Of a stretch of DNA of 34,353 nucleotides, positions 14,637 through 26,455 are shown piece after piece. Position numbers and translations under genes: made by a program. Source of the DNA: Lachnospiraceae bacterium (GTDB taxonomy: Bacteria; Bacillota; Clostridia; Lachnospirales; Lachnospiraceae); contig JAIDPF010000094.1 of assembly GCA_029062895.1 (NCBI GenBank), forward strand, positions 1 to 34,353, in the 5' to 3' direction. Every line of letters begins with the position of its first letter. Positions within the stretch are counted from its first letter, which is position 1. The notes under the pieces are model-generated. The model saw only the letters and a program-made list of their open reading frames with translations, was not told the origin of the DNA and made no database searches.

Positions 14637-15908
14637 ATGAAAAAAAAGATTGGGACATTTTTCATAACATTGTTGATTGTCATGGCGCTGGGCAGTGTGT
14701 TGCTGTTTGGACTTGCGCGATGGAGGGATGCCGGCAGGGCAGGGCAGGACGACGGTTCCGGTGTTGAGGACCCTGCATCTGGGGAACATGCTACATCAAA
14801 CGGATCTGCTGGCGGGGAAATAATATCCGCAGATGAGATTGGAATTTTCACAGAGATGCCTTCGCCAGATGAAGATGCAGAGGTCACACCGGAAGAGGAA
14901 GAAGTGCTTGATCCATACACCTATCGTCTGGAGACTTCCGACGATGGTACGGTGACATTTGTGTTTGCGGGAGATATTTTGTTTGATCCTGCTTATGCGA
15001 TCTTTGCGACTTACCGCCAAAGGGGAGAACAGATCGAACAGTGTATCTCCGAAGATCTTCTGGAGGAGATGCGATCCGCGGATGTTATGATGATAAATAA
15101 TGAATTCCCCTATTCGTACAGAGGAGAACCGGTGCCTGATAAGACATATACGTTCCGCGCGTCTCCAGAATCCGTATCGGTGCTGTATGATATGGGCGTG
15201 GATATTGTGGCCCTTGCTAACAATCATGCTTATGATTATGGGGAAGACGCGTTTCTGGATACGTTGGATACGTTGGAGCAGGCAGGGATTCCATATGTAG
15301 GGGCAGGCAGGAATCTGGAAGAGGCGGTGCAGCCGATCTATTATCTGGTGGGAGACAGTAAGATCGCAGTGTTAAGCGCTACACAGATTGAGCGCACGGC
15401 TTCTCCGCATACCGTAGGAGCCACGGAAGATACGCCGGGGGTATTTCGCTGCCTGGAGACGGAACTTCTGGAAGAAAAGATCAGGGAAGCCAAAGAGGAA
15501 TGTGATTTTGTGATCGTGTATATCCATTGGGGTACGGAAAGCACGGATGAGCTTGACTGGCGGCAGCGCGATGATGCTCCGTTATATGTAGAGGCGGGGG
15601 CGGATATTATCATCGGAGACCATCCTCACTGCCTGCAGGAGATCGGTTATATTGACGGCGTGCCGGTCATCTATAGTCTCGGGAACTTCTGGTTTAATTC
15701 CAGAACGATGGATTCCTGCATTGTAAAAATGACGCTTTCCGAGGATGGCATCCAAAGCCTGCAGTTTGTTCCGTGTCTTCAGTCCAATTGCAGCGTGTCG
15801 CTTCTGGAAGGGACGGAACGCGCAAGGGTAATTTCCTATATGCAGGGCATTTCGCATACGGCCAATATCGATCAGGACGGATATGTGACGCCGACCTCAG
15901 CTGAGTAG
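14637..15908 (+). CDS. CapA/PgsA-family surface metallophosphoesterase-like protein
   Basis: A 423-residue protein with an N-terminal membrane anchor (FFITLLIVMALGSVLLFGLA, about 8-27) and a low-complexity acidic linker to about residue 90. A PGA_cap domain follows. Its metal-site landmarks are FVFAGDILFD, MMINNEFPYSYRG, DIVALANNHAYDYG, VYIHWGTE and IIIGDHPHCLQEIG. CapA-type proteins act outside the membrane and are linked to poly-gamma-glutamate or other envelope polymers; many members have no proven substrate. No capBC genes are nearby, so poly-glutamate synthesis is not implied. The gene has its own promoter and terminator and splits the usual rplKA-rplJL order. Confidence 0.85.
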   Translation: MKKKIGTFFITLLIVMALGSVLLFGLARWRDAGRAGQDDGSGVEDPASGEHATSNGSAGGEIISADEIGIFTEMPSPDEDAEVTPEEEEVLDPYTYRLETSDDGTVTFVFAGDILFDPAYAIFATYRQRGEQIEQCISEDLLEEMRSADVMMINNEFPYSYRGEPVPDKTYTFRASPESVSVLYDMGVDIVALANNHAYDYGEDAFLDTLDTLEQAGIPYVGAGRNLEEAVQPIYYLVGDSKIAVLSATQIERTASPHTVGATEDTPGVFRCLETELLEEKIREAKEECDFVIVYIHWGTESTDELDWRQRDDAPLYVEAGADIIIGDHPHCLQEIGYIDGVPVIYSLGNFWFNSRTMDSCIVKMTLSEDGIQSLQFVPCLQSNCSVSLLEGTERARVISYMQGISHTANIDQDGYVTPTSAE

Positions 15909-15940
15909 AGATCCGGTAGGATTTTCCTACGGCATCTTTT
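15909..15940 (+). terminator. terminator of the capA-like gene
   Basis: A long stem beginning AGATCCGGTAGGA and ending TCCTACGGCATCT, with two single-base bulges and a TTT loop, followed by TTT. It lies directly at the stop codon. Confidence 0.75.
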
Positions 15941-15956
15941 GGACTTGAAAAAATGC

Positions 15957-15985
15957 TTGACATAAGAGAAGCGCGATGATATTAT
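15957..15985 (+). promoter_or_regulatory. sigma-A promoter of rplJ-rplL
   Basis: TTGACA, a 17-base spacer and TATTAT, just before the L10 leader. Confidence 0.85.
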
Positions 15986-15989
15986 ATAC

Positions 15990-16135
15990 AAGGTTGTAAT
16001 GACCATGCCGAAGACAGCAGGTGCAGAAGCATACATGCTATGCATGCGTAAAACGTTTCCATGCGTTGCCTGCCGAGGAGAAAAGAGTTTTTTGTATGAC
16101 TTGATTCCTCTCCGGCGTCCGGAGAGGTTTTTTAC
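15990..16135 (+). promoter_or_regulatory. ribosomal protein L10 leader
   Basis: The stretch contains the conserved blocks of the Firmicutes L10 leader: CCGAAGACAGCAGGTGC near 16009-16025, a central hairpin (ATGC-rich) and TGCCTGCCGAGGAG near 16067-16080. The final part is an intrinsic terminator. By family knowledge, the L10-(L12)4 complex binds the kink-turn region of the leader and causes early termination when L10 is in excess. Confidence 0.88.
16107..16133 (+). terminator. regulatory terminator of the L10 leader
   Basis: CCTCTCCGG and CCGGAGAGG form a perfect 9-bp stem with a CGT loop followed by six T. It lies between the L10 leader and rplJ, so it must be read through for expression. 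Confidence 0.9.
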
Positions 16136-16198
16136 ATGATATAAGATGTGAAACTCCTTTCGGCAGAACCGATGAAAATAATATAAGGAGGTAGAAAG

Positions 16199-16723
16199 AT
16201 GGCAAAGGTTGAACTGAAAAAACCGATTGTTGATGAAATCTCAGAAGCAATCAAAGATGCTCAGTCAGTTGTCCTTGTAGACCATAGAGGTCTTACGGTA
16301 GCAGAAGATACACAGCTTCGTAAGCAGCTTCGTGAAGCCGGTATTATTTATAAGGTCTATAAGAATACGATGATGACGTTCGCGTTTAAGGGAACAGACT
16401 GTGAACAGCTTCAGGAATATCTGAACGGACCAAGCGCGATCGCAATTTCCAAGACGGATGCAACAGCGCCTGCAAGGGAATTGTGCAAGTTTGCTAAAAC
16501 AGCGCCTAAGCTTGAGGTCAAGGGCGGTATCGTAGAAGGTGCGGTTTACGATGCAAAGGGAATTGCTGATATTGCAAAGATTCCTTCCAGAGAAGAGCTT
16601 CTTTCCAAGCTGCTTGGAAGTCTGCAGTCACCAATTACGAATTTTGCACGCGTTATGAACCAGCTTGCTGAAAAAGGCGGAGCAGGGGCAGCTTCTTCCG
16701 AGGAAGCAAGCGCGGCAGAATAA
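16199..16723 (+). CDS. rplJ: 50S ribosomal protein L10
   Basis: A 174-residue protein. [34 protein letters not shown] and GPSAIAIS are typical of the rRNA-binding N-terminal domain. The C-terminal helix ([20 protein letters not shown]) binds L7/L12 dimers. L10 anchors the stalk of the large subunit. AAGGAGGT precedes the ATG. The C-terminus ends in a short alanine/serine/glutamate tail. Expression should be controlled by the leader terminator just upstream. Confidence 0.97.
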   Translation: MAKVELKKPIVDEISEAIKDAQSVVLVDHRGLTVAEDTQLRKQLREAGIIYKVYKNTMMTFAFKGTDCEQLQEYLNGPSAIAISKTDATAPARELCKFAKTAPKLEVKGGIVEGAVYDAKGIADIAKIPSREELLSKLLGSLQSPITNFARVMNQLAEKGGAGAASSEEASAAE

Positions 16724-16775
16724 ACTGCTTAATGTAACTTTAGAAATCAAAATAATGAAAATGGAGGAAATAAAA

Positions 16776-17156
16776 ATGGCAAAGTTAACATCACAGGAAT
16801 TGCTTGATGCGATCAAGGAGATGACTGTATTAGAGTTGAATGATTTTGTAAAGATGTGCGAGGAAGAGTTTGGCGTATCTGCAGCAGCAGGCGTTGTAGT
16901 TGCAGCAGCAGCTGGAGATGGCGGCGCGGCAGCAGGCGAGGAGAAGACAGAGTTCGACGTAGAGCTGACAAGCTTTGGCGAGAAGAAGATGGATGTCATC
17001 AAGGTAGTACGTACGATCACAGGTCTTGGCCTGAAGGAGTCCAAAGAGCTTGTTGAGGGTGCTCCTAAGATGGTTAAGGAGCAGGCTTCCAAGGAAGAGG
17101 CTGAAGATATCAAGAAGAAACTTGAGGAAGCTGGCGCTACAGTTACTTTGAAATAA
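16776..17156 (+). CDS. rplL: 50S ribosomal protein L7/L12
   Basis: A 126-residue protein starting [20 protein letters not shown] (dimerising N-terminal domain), then an alanine/glycine hinge (about 35-60). The C-terminal factor-binding domain carries [20 protein letters not shown] and [10 protein letters not shown]. It forms the flexible stalk that recruits EF-G, EF-Tu and other GTPases. I placed the start at ATG 16776, eight bases after GGAGGA; the upstream open frame is not family sequence. It follows rplJ by 52 bases. Confidence 0.97.
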   Translation: MAKLTSQELLDAIKEMTVLELNDFVKMCEEEFGVSAAAGVVVAAAAGDGGAAAGEEKTEFDVELTSFGEKKMDVIKVVRTITGLGLKESKELVEGAPKMVKEQASKEEAEDIKKKLEEAGATVTLK

Positions 17157-17186
17157 AAATATTAAAAAACATTATTTCACAATACG

Positions 17187-17225
17187 AGGCTTAGGCAGGA
17201 ACGACTGCCTAAGCCTGTATCTTTT
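17187..17225 (+). terminator. terminator after rplL
   Basis: AGGCTTAGGCAG and CTGCCTAAGCCT form a perfect 12-bp stem around GAACGA, followed by GTATCTTTT. The T run is interrupted, so some readthrough into rpoB is possible. Confidence 0.75.
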
Positions 17226-17279
17226 GACTATCTGTAATCTAAAATATCATTTTTGACTTCATTTTTTGAGAAATCTGTA

Positions 17280-17308
17280 TTGACTATAACTCCCGGTTGT
17301 GATACCAT
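17280..17308 (+). promoter_or_regulatory. sigma-A promoter of rpoB-rpoC
   Basis: TTGACT, a 17-base spacer and TACCAT lie 86 bases before rpoB. Confidence 0.65.
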
Positions 17309-17394
17309 GGAAGATGCACTATTTTGTGCAATAGGTTTTTTATGCCCTTTTGTATAAGAAACCGCAAAATATTTGAACGGGGTGAAATGTCAAT

Positions 17395-20300
17395 ATGGAA
17401 AAAAACAGAATACGTCCTATTGTAAACGGTAACAGTATGCGTATGAGTTACTCAAGGCAGAAAGAGGTCTTGGAAATCCCGAATTTGATCGAAGTCCAGA
17501 AGGATTCCTACAACTGGTTTTTGAAGGAGGGATTAAAGGAAGCATTCGATGATATCTCTCCGATTTCCGACTTTGGCGGGCACTTGAATCTTGAATTTGT
17601 TGATTTTGTGCTGGCGAAAGACGAGATCAAACATTCGATCACGGAATGTAAGGAAAGAGACCTGACTTACGAAGCGCCACTGAAGGTTACGGTTCGTCTG
17701 TATAATCAGGATGGCGGTGAAATCAAGAATATTACAGAGCATGTGATCTTTATGGGTAATTTTCCATTGATGACAGAGACCGGCACGTTTGTCATTAACG
17801 GCGCGGAGCGTGTTATTGTCAGCCAGTTGGTAAGATCTCCGGGCATATATTATGCAATTGGACATGATAAGCTGGGCAAAAGACTGTTTTCGTCAACGGT
17901 AATTCCCAATCGTGGCGCATGGCTGGAATACGAGACCGATTCCAATGATGTTTTCTATGTACGTGTGGACAGAACAAGAAAAGTTCCGATCACCGCGTTT
18001 TTGCGTGCTCTGGGACTTGGCACGAATGAGGAGATTCTGGAGCTTTTTGGTGACGAGCCTAAGATACAGCAGAGTTTTGCCAAGGATATTTCCCATTCCT
18101 ACGAGGAAGGTTTAAAGGAGCTTTACGGCAAGGTAAGACCGGGAGAACCCTTTAGCGTGGAAAGCGCAGAGAACTATGTGATCTCTACCTTTTTTGATGC
18201 TAAGAGATATGATCTTGCAAAGGTCGGTCGTTATAAATTTAATAAAAAGCTGGCGTTACGCAACCGTATCAAAGGACATGTGTTGGCTGAGGATGTATTG
18301 AATCCGTTTACCGGTGTGCCGATCGCAACGGCAGGAACCAAAGTAACGCTGGAGCTTGCGGATGAGATCCAGAACTCCGCGGTGGAGAGCGTATGGATCC
18401 AGACAGAGGAGAAGAATGTCAAGGTACTTTCCAATCTCATGGTAAATATTAATGAGTGGCTGGATCTGGATGTTAAGGCGCTTGGCATTTCGGAGAATGT
18501 TTACTGGCCGGAGCTGAAGAAGATACTCAGGGAATATGAAAATAAGCCGGAGCAGCTTGCAGACGCCATCGTGAAGAACGCGCATTCGCTGGTTCCTAAG
18601 CATATTACCAAGAGTGATATCTTTGCTTCCATTAACTACAATATCACATTGGAATACGGCATTGGCAATGATGATGATATTGACCATTTGGGTAACCGTC
18701 GTATCCGTGCGGTAGGCGAGCTGCTGCAGAATCAGTACAGGATTGGACTTTCACGTATGGAACGTGTGGTACGTGAGAGAATGACGACCCATGACGCTTC
18801 TAACAAGGATGAGATATCGCCTCAGGCGCTGATCAATATCAAACCGGTACAGGCGGCGATCAAAGAGTTCTTTGGTTCTTCACAGCTGTCCCAGTTCATG
18901 GATCAGAACAATCCGTTGGGCGAGTTGACGCATAAGAGACGATTGTCTGCGTTGGGACCGGGCGGTCTTTCCCGTGATCGTGCAGGATTTGAGGTCCGTG
19001 ACGTTCATTATACGCATTACGGAAGGATGTGTCCGATCGAGACGCCTGAAGGTCCGAACATCGGTCTGATCAATTCCCTTGCTTCTTATGCAAGGATCAA
19101 TGAATATGGTTTTGTAGAGGCGCCTTATCGTAAGATCGATAAGACCGATCCGGAGAATCCTGTGGTTACGGATGAAGTTGTCTATATGACGGCAGATGAA
19201 GAAGACAATTATCATGTAGCGCAGGCGAATGAAAAGCTGGACAAGGATGGTCATTTTGTTAAGAGGATGGTATCCGGTCGTTATAAAGAGGAGACTCAGG
19301 AATATCCGAAAGCGATGTTTGATTATATGGACGTATCGCCCAAGATGGTATTTTCCGTTGCGACAGCGCTGATTCCGTTCCTTGAGAATGATGACGCGAA
19401 CCGTGCGTTGATGGGTTCCAACATGCAGAGACAGGCTGTGCCCCTTTTGTTTACGGAGGCACCGGTAGTTGGTACTGGTATGGAGCCGAAGGCAGCGGTG
19501 GATTCCGGTGTCTGTGTGATTGCAAAGAAGCCGGGTACGGTAACTTTCGTTTCGGCAAAACAAATCAAGATCACAGCGGACGACGGTGAAAAGATGACGT
19601 ATGATCTGTATAAGTTTGTACGAAGCAATCAGTCGAACTGCTATAATCAGAAACCAATCGTGTTTAAGGGCGACCATGTTGCCGAGGGGCAAGTAATTGC
19701 AGACGGTCCTTCGACTGCCAATGGTGAACTTGGACTTGGCAAGAATCCGCTGATCGGATTTATGACATGGGAAGGTTACAATTATGAGGATGCGGTTCTG
19801 TTGAGTGAGCGACTTGTTCGTGAAGATGTATATACTTCTGTTCATATTGAAGAATATGAGTCAGAAGCTCGTGATACAAAGTTAGGACCGGAGGAGATCA
19901 CCAGAGATATTCCCGGCGTCGGAGAGGATGCTCTGAGGGATCTGGATGACAGAGGTATCATCCGTATCGGCGCTGAGGTGCGTGCCGGTGATATTCTGGT
20001 CGGTAAAGTGACGCCGAAGGGCGAGACCGATCTGACGCCGGAGGAAAGACTGCTGCGTGCGATCTTTGGTGAGAAGGCAAGAGAAGTGCGCGATACTTCC
20101 TTGAAAGTACCGCATGGCGCATACGGCGTGGTTGTAGACGCAAAGGTATTTTCCAGAAGCGCGGGAGATACGGAACTTGCGCCTGGGGTGAACCAGAAAG
20201 TAAGGATCTATATTGCACAGAAGAGAAAGATCAGTGTTGGAGATAAGATGGCAGGTCGTCACGGTAATAAGGGTGTTGTTTCCCGCGTGCTTCCTGTTGA

Positions 20301-21294
20301 GGATATGCCTTATCTTCCTAATGGACGTCCGCTGGATATCGTATTGAATCCGTTGGGTGTGCCTTCCCGTATGAATATCGGACAGGTGTTGGAGATCCAT
20401 CTTTCTTTGGCAGCTAAGGCGTTGGGCTTCAATATTGCAACACCGGTATTTGACGGCGCTAATGAGGAAGATATCATGGATACGCTGGATTTGGCTAATG
20501 ATTATGTCAATCTGGAGTGGGATGAATTTTCCAAAAAACATAAAGAGGAATTGCTTCCGGAGGTATATGAATATCTGGAGAAGAACAAGGACCACAGAGA
20601 AGTGTGGAAAGGCGTGCCGATTTCCAGAGATGGAAAGGTAAGGCTTCGCGACGGACGTACTGGTGAGTATTTTGATGGACCGGTTACCATCGGGCACATG
20701 CATTATCTGAAGCTGCATCATCTGGTGGATGATAAGATCCATGCGCGTGCGACCGGACCGTATTCTCTGGTAACGCAGCAGCCGTTGGGCGGCAAGGCGC
20801 AGTTCGGCGGTCAGCGTTTTGGAGAGATGGAAGTATGGGCGTTGGAGGCATATGGCGCTTCTTATACACTGCAGGAGATCCTGACTGTGAAGTCGGATGA
20901 TGTGGTGGGACGTGTGAAGACCTATGAGGCCATTGTCAAGGGTGAGAATATCCCTGAACCGGGTATTCCGGAATCCTTTAAGGTACTATTGAAGGAGCTG
21001 CAGTCTCTTGCTCTGGATGTCAAGGTTCTGGATGAGAACCGGAAAGAGGTAGAGATCAAGGAGAGCATTGACTATAACGAGAGCGAATACCGTTATGAAC
21101 TGGGCGCTGACAGAGGAACGCCAGACTATTCTAAAGACGATATGACGGCACTGGGATACGGAACGAAGGAATTTGATTCTGACGGCGATATGATCGATGT
21201 TGAGGATGATATGGCGGAAGAGGATGATTTTGAGGATGACATGGATATGGACTATGTTGCCGAAGGTCTTGATGGAGAAGAGGATGAAAATTAG
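17395..21294 (+). CDS. rpoB: RNA polymerase beta subunit
   Basis: A full-length 1299-residue beta subunit. [20 protein letters not shown] is the conserved N-terminus. The rifampicin-binding cluster reads [20 protein letters not shown] followed by [10 protein letters not shown], so the positions usually changed in resistant strains are wild type. GYNYEDAV and [20 protein letters not shown] are active-site blocks. The C-terminal part carries [20 protein letters not shown]. The last 60 or so residues are an unusually acidic tail (rich in D, E and M). The ATG is preceded by GGGGTG. It is followed by rpoC after 47 bases. Confidence 0.98.
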   Translation: MEKNRIRPIVNGNSMRMSYSRQKEVLEIPNLIEVQKDSYNWFLKEGLKEAFDDISPISDFGGHLNLEFVDFVLAKDEIKHSITECKERDLTYEAPLKVTVRLYNQDGGEIKNITEHVIFMGNFPLMTETGTFVINGAERVIVSQLVRSPGIYYAIGHDKLGKRLFSSTVIPNRGAWLEYETDSNDVFYVRVDRTRKVPITAFLRALGLGTNEEILELFGDEPKIQQSFAKDISHSYEEGLKELYGKVRPGEPFSVESAENYVISTFFDAKRYDLAKVGRYKFNKKLALRNRIKGHVLAEDVLNPFTGVPIATAGTKVTLELADEIQNSAVESVWIQTEEKNVKVLSNLMVNINEWLDLDVKALGISENVYWPELKKILREYENKPEQLADAIVKNAHSLVPKHITKSDIFASINYNITLEYGIGNDDDIDHLGNRRIRAVGELLQNQYRIGLSRMERVVRERMTTHDASNKDEISPQALINIKPVQAAIKEFFGSSQLSQFMDQNNPLGELTHKRRLSALGPGGLSRDRAGFEVRDVHYTHYGRMCPIETPEGPNIGLINSLASYARINEYGFVEAPYRKIDKTDPENPVVTDEVVYMTADEEDNYHVAQANEKLDKDGHFVKRMVSGRYKEETQEYPKAMFDYMDVSPKMVFSVATALIPFLENDDANRALMGSNMQRQAVPLLFTEAPVVGTGMEPKAAVDSGVCVIAKKPGTVTFVSAKQIKITADDGEKMTYDLYKFVRSNQSNCYNQKPIVFKGDHVAEGQVIADGPSTANGELGLGKNPLIGFMTWEGYNYEDAVLLSERLVREDVYTSVHIEEYESEARDTKLGPEEITRDIPGVGEDALRDLDDRGIIRIGAEVRAGDILVGKVTPKGETDLTPEERLLRAIFGEKAREVRDTSLKVPHGAYGVVVDAKVFSRSAGDTELAPGVNQKVRIYIAQKRKISVGDKMAGRHGNKGVVSRVLPVEDMPYLPNGRPLDIVLNPLGVPSRMNIGQVLEIHLSLAAKALGFNIATPVFDGANEEDIMDTLDLANDYVNLEWDEFSKKHKEELLPEVYEYLEKNKDHREVWKGVPISRDGKVRLRDGRTGEYFDGPVTIGHMHYLKLHHLVDDKIHARATGPYSLVTQQPLGGKAQFGGQRFGEMEVWALEAYGASYTLQEILTVKSDDVVGRVKTYEAIVKGENIPEPGIPESFKVLLKELQSLALDVKVLDENRKEVEIKESIDYNESEYRYELGADRGTPDYSKDDMTALGYGTKEFDSDGDMIDVEDDMAEEDDFEDDMDMDYVAEGLDGEEDEN

Positions 21295-21341
21295 TTCATA
21301 ATGTAGAATTCTATCTCGAAGGTGAAAGGAAGGTTATAAGA

Positions 21342-24300
21342 ATGCCTGATTTAAAGAATAATGATTATCAGTCAATTGCATTTGATTCAATTAAGATTGG
21401 TTTGGCTTCTCCGGAGACCATCAGAAAATGGTCCCATGGCGAGGTAATCAAGCCGGAAACCATTAACTACAGGACACTGAAGCCGGAAAAGGACGGATTG
21501 TTCTGTGAAAGGATCTTTGGACCAAGCAAGGACTGGGAATGTCATTGCGGTAAGTTCAGAAAGATCAGATATAAAGGCGTTATCTGTGATAAATGTGGCG
21601 TAGAAGTAACCAAGGCGAATGTCCGCCGTGAAAGGATGGGGCATATCGAACTGGCTGCGCCGGTATCTCATATCTGGTATTTTAAGGGAATTCCGAGCCG
21701 TATGGGTCTGATCCTTGACCTGACGCCGCGTGTGCTGGAAAAGGTATTGTATTTTGCGGCATATATTGTACTGGATCCGGGGACAACCGATCTGGAGAAA
21801 AAGCAGATCTTAACAGAACGTGAATATCAGGACTGTCTGGAGAAATATGGAACGCAGTTCAGGGTCGGCATGGGAGCAGAAGCGATCAAAGAGCTTCTGG
21901 ATGCCATTGATCTGGAAAAGGAGATGGCGGAGTTAAAGGCAGAGCTGGAGAATGAAAGCACCAAAGGTCAGAAGCGCGCTAAGATTGTGAAGAGGCTGGA
22001 AGTGGTAGAAGCATTCCGTGAGTCTGGCAATCAGCCGTCATGGATGATTCTGGATGCCATTCCGGTGATCCCGCCTGATTTAAGACCGATGGTACAGTTG
22101 GATGGTGGACGGTTTGCGACGTCTGACTTAAATGACCTTTATAGAAGGATCATCAACCGTAATAATCGTCTGACAAAGCTGTTGGAACTGGGTGCGCCGG
22201 ATATTATTGTTCGTAATGAGAAGCGTATGCTGCAGGAAGCAGTGGATGCATTGATTGATAACGGCAGGAGAGGTCGTGCCGTGACAGGTCCCGGCAACCG
22301 GGCATTAAAATCACTGTCTGATATGTTAAAGGGTAAATCAGGACGTTTCCGTCAGAACCTGTTAGGAAAGCGTGTTGATTATTCAGGACGTTCCGTTATC
22401 GTTGTAGGTCCGGAACTTAAGATTTACCAGTGCGGACTTCCGAAGGAAATGGCGATTGAATTGTTTAAACCGTTTGTTATGAAGGAACTTGTGGCAAAGG
22501 GAATCTGCCAGAATATCAAAGCGGCGAAAAAGATGGTAGAAAGGCTGGAAGTACAGGTTTGGGATGTATTGGAAGAAGCGATCAAAGAGCATCCGGTAAT
22601 GCTGAATCGTGCTCCGACACTGCATCGTCTTGGCATACAGGCGTTTGAGCCGATCTTAGTAGAGGGTAAGGCGATCAAGCTGCATCCTTTGGTATGTACT
22701 GCGTTTAACGCTGACTTTGACGGTGACCAGATGGCGGTTCATCTTCCGCTTTCGGTAGAAGCACAGGCGGAGTGTAGATTCCTCCTGCTTTCACCGAATA
22801 ACCTGTTGAAGCCTTCTGATGGAGCGCCGGTAACGGTACCGTCGCAGGATATGGTGCTTGGAATCTATTATCTGACTCAGGAGAGACCCGGAGTAAAGGG
22901 CTCAGGCGAAGAGAAAGACGGAAAATATGTTCCTGCCAAGTATTTTAAGAGTGTAAATGAAGCGATTTTAGCATATGAAAATGACGTGATCGACCTTCAT
23001 GCAAGGATCAGGGTCAGAGTCGAGAAGCAGCTTGCTGACGGAAGAGTGATTTCTGGCAATGTGGATTCCACCTTGGGACGTTTCCTGTTTAATGAGATCC
23101 TGCCGCAGGATCTGGGATTTGTGAAACGTGATACGGATGAGAGCATGCTCCTTCCGGAAGTAGATTTTCTGGTTGGCAAGAAGCAGCTGAAGCAGATTTT
23201 GGAGAAGGTTATCAATACCCATGGCGCTACAAGGACGGCAGAGGTATTGGACCTTGTGAAAGCAATCGGATATAAGTATTCTACAAAGGCGGCCATGACC
23301 GTATCGATTTCCGATATGACGGTGCCTGCCGTAAAAGCACAGATGCTTGAGGAAGCGCAGAAGAAGGTTGACAGCATTGCGCAGAACTACCGTCGTGGTC
23401 TGATTACGGAAGATGAGCGTTACAGCGGCGTCATCCGGGTATGGAATGAGACGGATGCTGAGCTGACAAAAGCGCTGATGAATGGTTTGGATGCTTATAA
23501 CAATATTAAGATGATGGCGGATTCCGGTGCCCGTGGTTCGGAACAGCAGATGAAACAGCTTGCAGGTATGCGTGGACTGATGGCGAATACCTCCGGTCGT
23601 ACTATCGAGCTGCCTATTAAGTCGAATTTCCGTGAGGGTCTGGATGTATTGGAGTACTTTATCTCCGCCCATGGAGCACGTAAAGGACTTTCCGATACCG
23701 CGCTGCGTACAGCAGACTCCGGATATCTGACAAGACGAATGGTTGATGTATGTCAGGAACTGATCATCCGTGAAGTAGACTGCTGCGCGGGAAAAGAGAT
23801 TAGCGGTATGAGCGTATCGGCTCTGGTGGATGGCAAGGATGTGATCGAGTCTCTTGAGAACCGTATCCGAAGCAGAGTGGCTGCAGAGGATGTCAAGGAT
23901 GCAAATGGCGATATCATTGTCAAGGCAAACCATATGATCACGCCTAAGCGCGCGGCAAGGATCGCTGCATTTGGCGTGGATAAGGATGGAAAGCCAGTTG
24001 AATCCGTTAAGATCCGTACGATCCTGACTTGTAAATCCCATGTGGGTATCTGTGCGAAATGTTACGGAGCGAATATGGCGACCGGTGAAGCGGTACAGGT
24101 CGGCGAGGCAGTCGGCATCATCGCGGCGCAGTCCATTGGTGAGCCCGGTACACAGCTGACGATGCGTACCTTCCATACCGGTGGTGTTGCGGGTAACGAT
24201 ATCACACAGGGTCTTCCCCGAGTAGAGGAGTTGTTTGAGGCTAGAAAGCCGAAGGGTCTTGCAATCATTGCGGAGTTTGGCGGTACGGTAAGTATCAGCG

Positions 24301-25085
24301 AGGATAATAAGAAGCGTGAAATCGTCATTACAGACGGCGAGAGAAGTAAGAGTTATACCATTACCTATGGCGCAAGGATCAAAGTTACAGACGGCGCAGT
24401 TGTGGAAGCCGGCGATGAGCTGACGGAAGGTTCCGTTAATCCTCACGATCTGTTGGAGATCAAAAAGATCGAGGCAGTGGAGAATTACCTGATCCGTGAG
24501 GTTCAGAAGGTATACGGTCTGCAGGGTGTTGATCTGGCAGATAAGCATATCGAAGTCATCGTCCGTCAGATGTTAAAGAAACAGCATGTGGAAGACAGCG
24601 GCGACACAGATTTACTTCCTGGCAGCCTTGTTGACAGACTGGAAATTGAGGATATCAATGAAAAACTGCTTGCCGAAGGCAAGAGACCGGTTGTTGCGAC
24701 AGATATCATTCTGGGTATTACGAAGGCAGCGCTGGCGACCAATTCCTTCTTGTCTGCCGCGTCCTTCCAGGAGACGACGAAGGTTCTGACCGAAGCCGCG
24801 ATCAAGGGCAAGGTAGATTCATTGATCGGTCTGAAGGAGAATGTTATTATCGGTAAGCTGATTCCTGCGGGAACCGGTGTCAAGAGATACCGGGATGTAA
24901 GACTGGATATTGATGAGATCCGTAAACAGGAGACTGAGGAAGATTACAGCGACGATGAACTGATGGAGAGCGAAGAGGATATCGATATCGTTGACAGCAT
25001 TGATGAAACAGAAGCTGACGATTCTGACGAAGAGACCGTGGAAGGATCGGAAGCCCTTGAAGAGGTGCCTGTTACGACTGAATAA
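21342..25085 (+). CDS. rpoC: RNA polymerase beta-prime subunit
   Basis: A full-length 1247-residue beta-prime subunit. The first zinc site is [20 protein letters not shown] (about residues 67-86). The catalytic loop [12 protein letters not shown] binds the two magnesium ions. The bridge and trigger regions include [20 protein letters not shown] and TGG. The second zinc site surrounds [11 protein letters not shown] near residue 900. The C-terminal tail is acidic, like that of RpoB. It catalyses RNA chain growth with RpoB, RpoA and RpoZ. AAGGAAGG precedes the ATG. A good terminator follows. Confidence 0.98.
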   Translation: MPDLKNNDYQSIAFDSIKIGLASPETIRKWSHGEVIKPETINYRTLKPEKDGLFCERIFGPSKDWECHCGKFRKIRYKGVICDKCGVEVTKANVRRERMGHIELAAPVSHIWYFKGIPSRMGLILDLTPRVLEKVLYFAAYIVLDPGTTDLEKKQILTEREYQDCLEKYGTQFRVGMGAEAIKELLDAIDLEKEMAELKAELENESTKGQKRAKIVKRLEVVEAFRESGNQPSWMILDAIPVIPPDLRPMVQLDGGRFATSDLNDLYRRIINRNNRLTKLLELGAPDIIVRNEKRMLQEAVDALIDNGRRGRAVTGPGNRALKSLSDMLKGKSGRFRQNLLGKRVDYSGRSVIVVGPELKIYQCGLPKEMAIELFKPFVMKELVAKGICQNIKAAKKMVERLEVQVWDVLEEAIKEHPVMLNRAPTLHRLGIQAFEPILVEGKAIKLHPLVCTAFNADFDGDQMAVHLPLSVEAQAECRFLLLSPNNLLKPSDGAPVTVPSQDMVLGIYYLTQERPGVKGSGEEKDGKYVPAKYFKSVNEAILAYENDVIDLHARIRVRVEKQLADGRVISGNVDSTLGRFLFNEILPQDLGFVKRDTDESMLLPEVDFLVGKKQLKQILEKVINTHGATRTAEVLDLVKAIGYKYSTKAAMTVSISDMTVPAVKAQMLEEAQKKVDSIAQNYRRGLITEDERYSGVIRVWNETDAELTKALMNGLDAYNNIKMMADSGARGSEQQMKQLAGMRGLMANTSGRTIELPIKSNFREGLDVLEYFISAHGARKGLSDTALRTADSGYLTRRMVDVCQELIIREVDCCAGKEISGMSVSALVDGKDVIESLENRIRSRVAAEDVKDANGDIIVKANHMITPKRAARIAAFGVDKDGKPVESVKIRTILTCKSHVGICAKCYGANMATGEAVQVGEAVGIIAAQSIGEPGTQLTMRTFHTGGVAGNDITQGLPRVEELFEARKPKGLAIIAEFGGTVSISEDNKKREIVITDGERSKSYTITYGARIKVTDGAVVEAGDELTEGSVNPHDLLEIKKIEAVENYLIREVQKVYGLQGVDLADKHIEVIVRQMLKKQHVEDSGDTDLLPGSLVDRLEIEDINEKLLAEGKRPVVATDIILGITKAALATNSFLSAASFQETTKVLTEAAIKGKVDSLIGLKENVIIGKLIPAGTGVKRYRDVRLDIDEIRKQETEEDYSDDELMESEEDIDIVDSIDETEADDSDEETVEGSEALEEVPVTTE

Positions 25086-25121
25086 ACATCTGTTTCGCTG
25101 GGAATGCTTATAGCAATTGTG

Positions 25122-25158
25122 AAAGAACCGTAATGGAATCATTTACGGTTCTTTCTTT
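25122..25158 (+). terminator. terminator after rpoC
   Basis: AAAGAACCGTAA and TTACGGTTCTTT form a 12-bp stem with an eight-base loop, followed by CTTTT. It starts 37 bases after the rpoC stop. Confidence 0.88.
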
Positions 25159-25188
25159 TGCAAATTTACAAAAAAAGTAATAAATATG

Positions 25189-25217
25189 TTGACATTGCGG
25201 AAATATCACAGTATAAT
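25189..25217 (+). promoter_or_regulatory. consensus sigma-A promoter of rpsL-rpsG-fusA
   Basis: TTGACA, a 17-base spacer and TATAAT: a perfect match to the sigma-A consensus, fitting a very highly expressed operon. Confidence 0.93.
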
Positions 25218-25224
25218 ATTCAAG

Positions 25225-25305
25225 CGTGCCAAAGTGCGTGTCTTTTGTTGTGCTGAAACGAAAGCTGATGAGGATATAAGATGCGCTGATAAGAATTTTG
25301 GCATG
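25225..25305 (+). promoter_or_regulatory. possible structured leader before rpsL
   Basis: CGTGCCAAA (25225-25233) can pair with TTTGGCATG (25297-25305), closing a loop of about 60 bases just after the promoter. No internal terminator is seen. It could be an autoregulatory leader, but the 9-bp closing stem is the only evidence. Confidence 0.3.
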
Positions 25306-25337
25306 TAATGAGAATCAAAAGACAGGAGGTGAAAAGG

Positions 25338-25751
25338 ATGCCAACATTTAACCAGTTAGTAAGAAAGGGTCGTCAGACATCTGTTAAGAAGTCAACTGCA
25401 CCTGCATTGCTCAGAGGTTACAACTCTCTTCACAAGAGGGCCATCGACACAGAGTCCCCGCAGAAGCGTGGCGTATGTACTGCAGTAAAGACAGCAACCC
25501 CTAAGAAGCCGAACTCAGCTCTTAGAAAGATCGCCAGAGTTCGTCTTTCCAACGGAATCGAAGTAACAAGCTATATCCCAGGTGAAGGACACAATCTTCA
25601 GGAGCATAGCGTTGTTTTGATCCGTGGTGGAAGGGTTAAGGATTTGCCCGGTACAAGATACCATGTAATCAGAGGTACGCTTGATACGGCAGGTGTTGCA
25701 AACAGAAAGCAGGCGCGTTCCAAATATGGCGCTAAGAGACCTAAGAAATAA
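25338..25751 (+). CDS. rpsL: 30S ribosomal protein S12
   Basis: A 137-residue basic protein starting [20 protein letters not shown]. It has the two decoding-centre loops: [17 protein letters not shown] and [19 protein letters not shown]. The lysines usually changed in streptomycin-resistant mutants are both present, so the sequence is wild type there. S12 helps check codon-anticodon pairing. CAGGAGGTGA precedes the ATG at 25338; the open frame further 5' is leader. It opens the str operon (rpsL-rpsG-fusA). Confidence 0.97.
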   Translation: MPTFNQLVRKGRQTSVKKSTAPALLRGYNSLHKRAIDTESPQKRGVCTAVKTATPKKPNSALRKIARVRLSNGIEVTSYIPGEGHNLQEHSVVLIRGGRVKDLPGTRYHVIRGTLDTAGVANRKQARSKYGAKRPKK

Positions 25752-25866
25752 GCTTGTGTACCACATGAACTAGTTTGGTGTTGGGATTCTTATCACAAAC
25801 GAATGCCGCCGGATTCCGGAGGCAGATCGACTTGTATTATAGAAGAATACCGCGCGGACACATTAG

Positions 25867-26439
<573 letters not shown>

Positions 26440-26455
26440 GAAGGAGGAACTAGTC

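Noticed and set aside
17880-19000. Rifampicin resistance changes in rpoB
   Set aside because: The cluster around [20 protein letters not shown] and RRLSALG keeps the usual sensitive residues.
18880-19845. Open frame of 321 codons on the minus strand inside rpoB
   Set aside because: Shadow of rpoB with the same composition and no start signals.
22968-24548. Long open frame of 526 codons on the minus strand inside rpoC
   Set aside because: It is antisense to a clearly coding gene, has cysteine/histidine/leucine-rich shadow composition and no ribosome site; it is a by-product of rpoC codon use.
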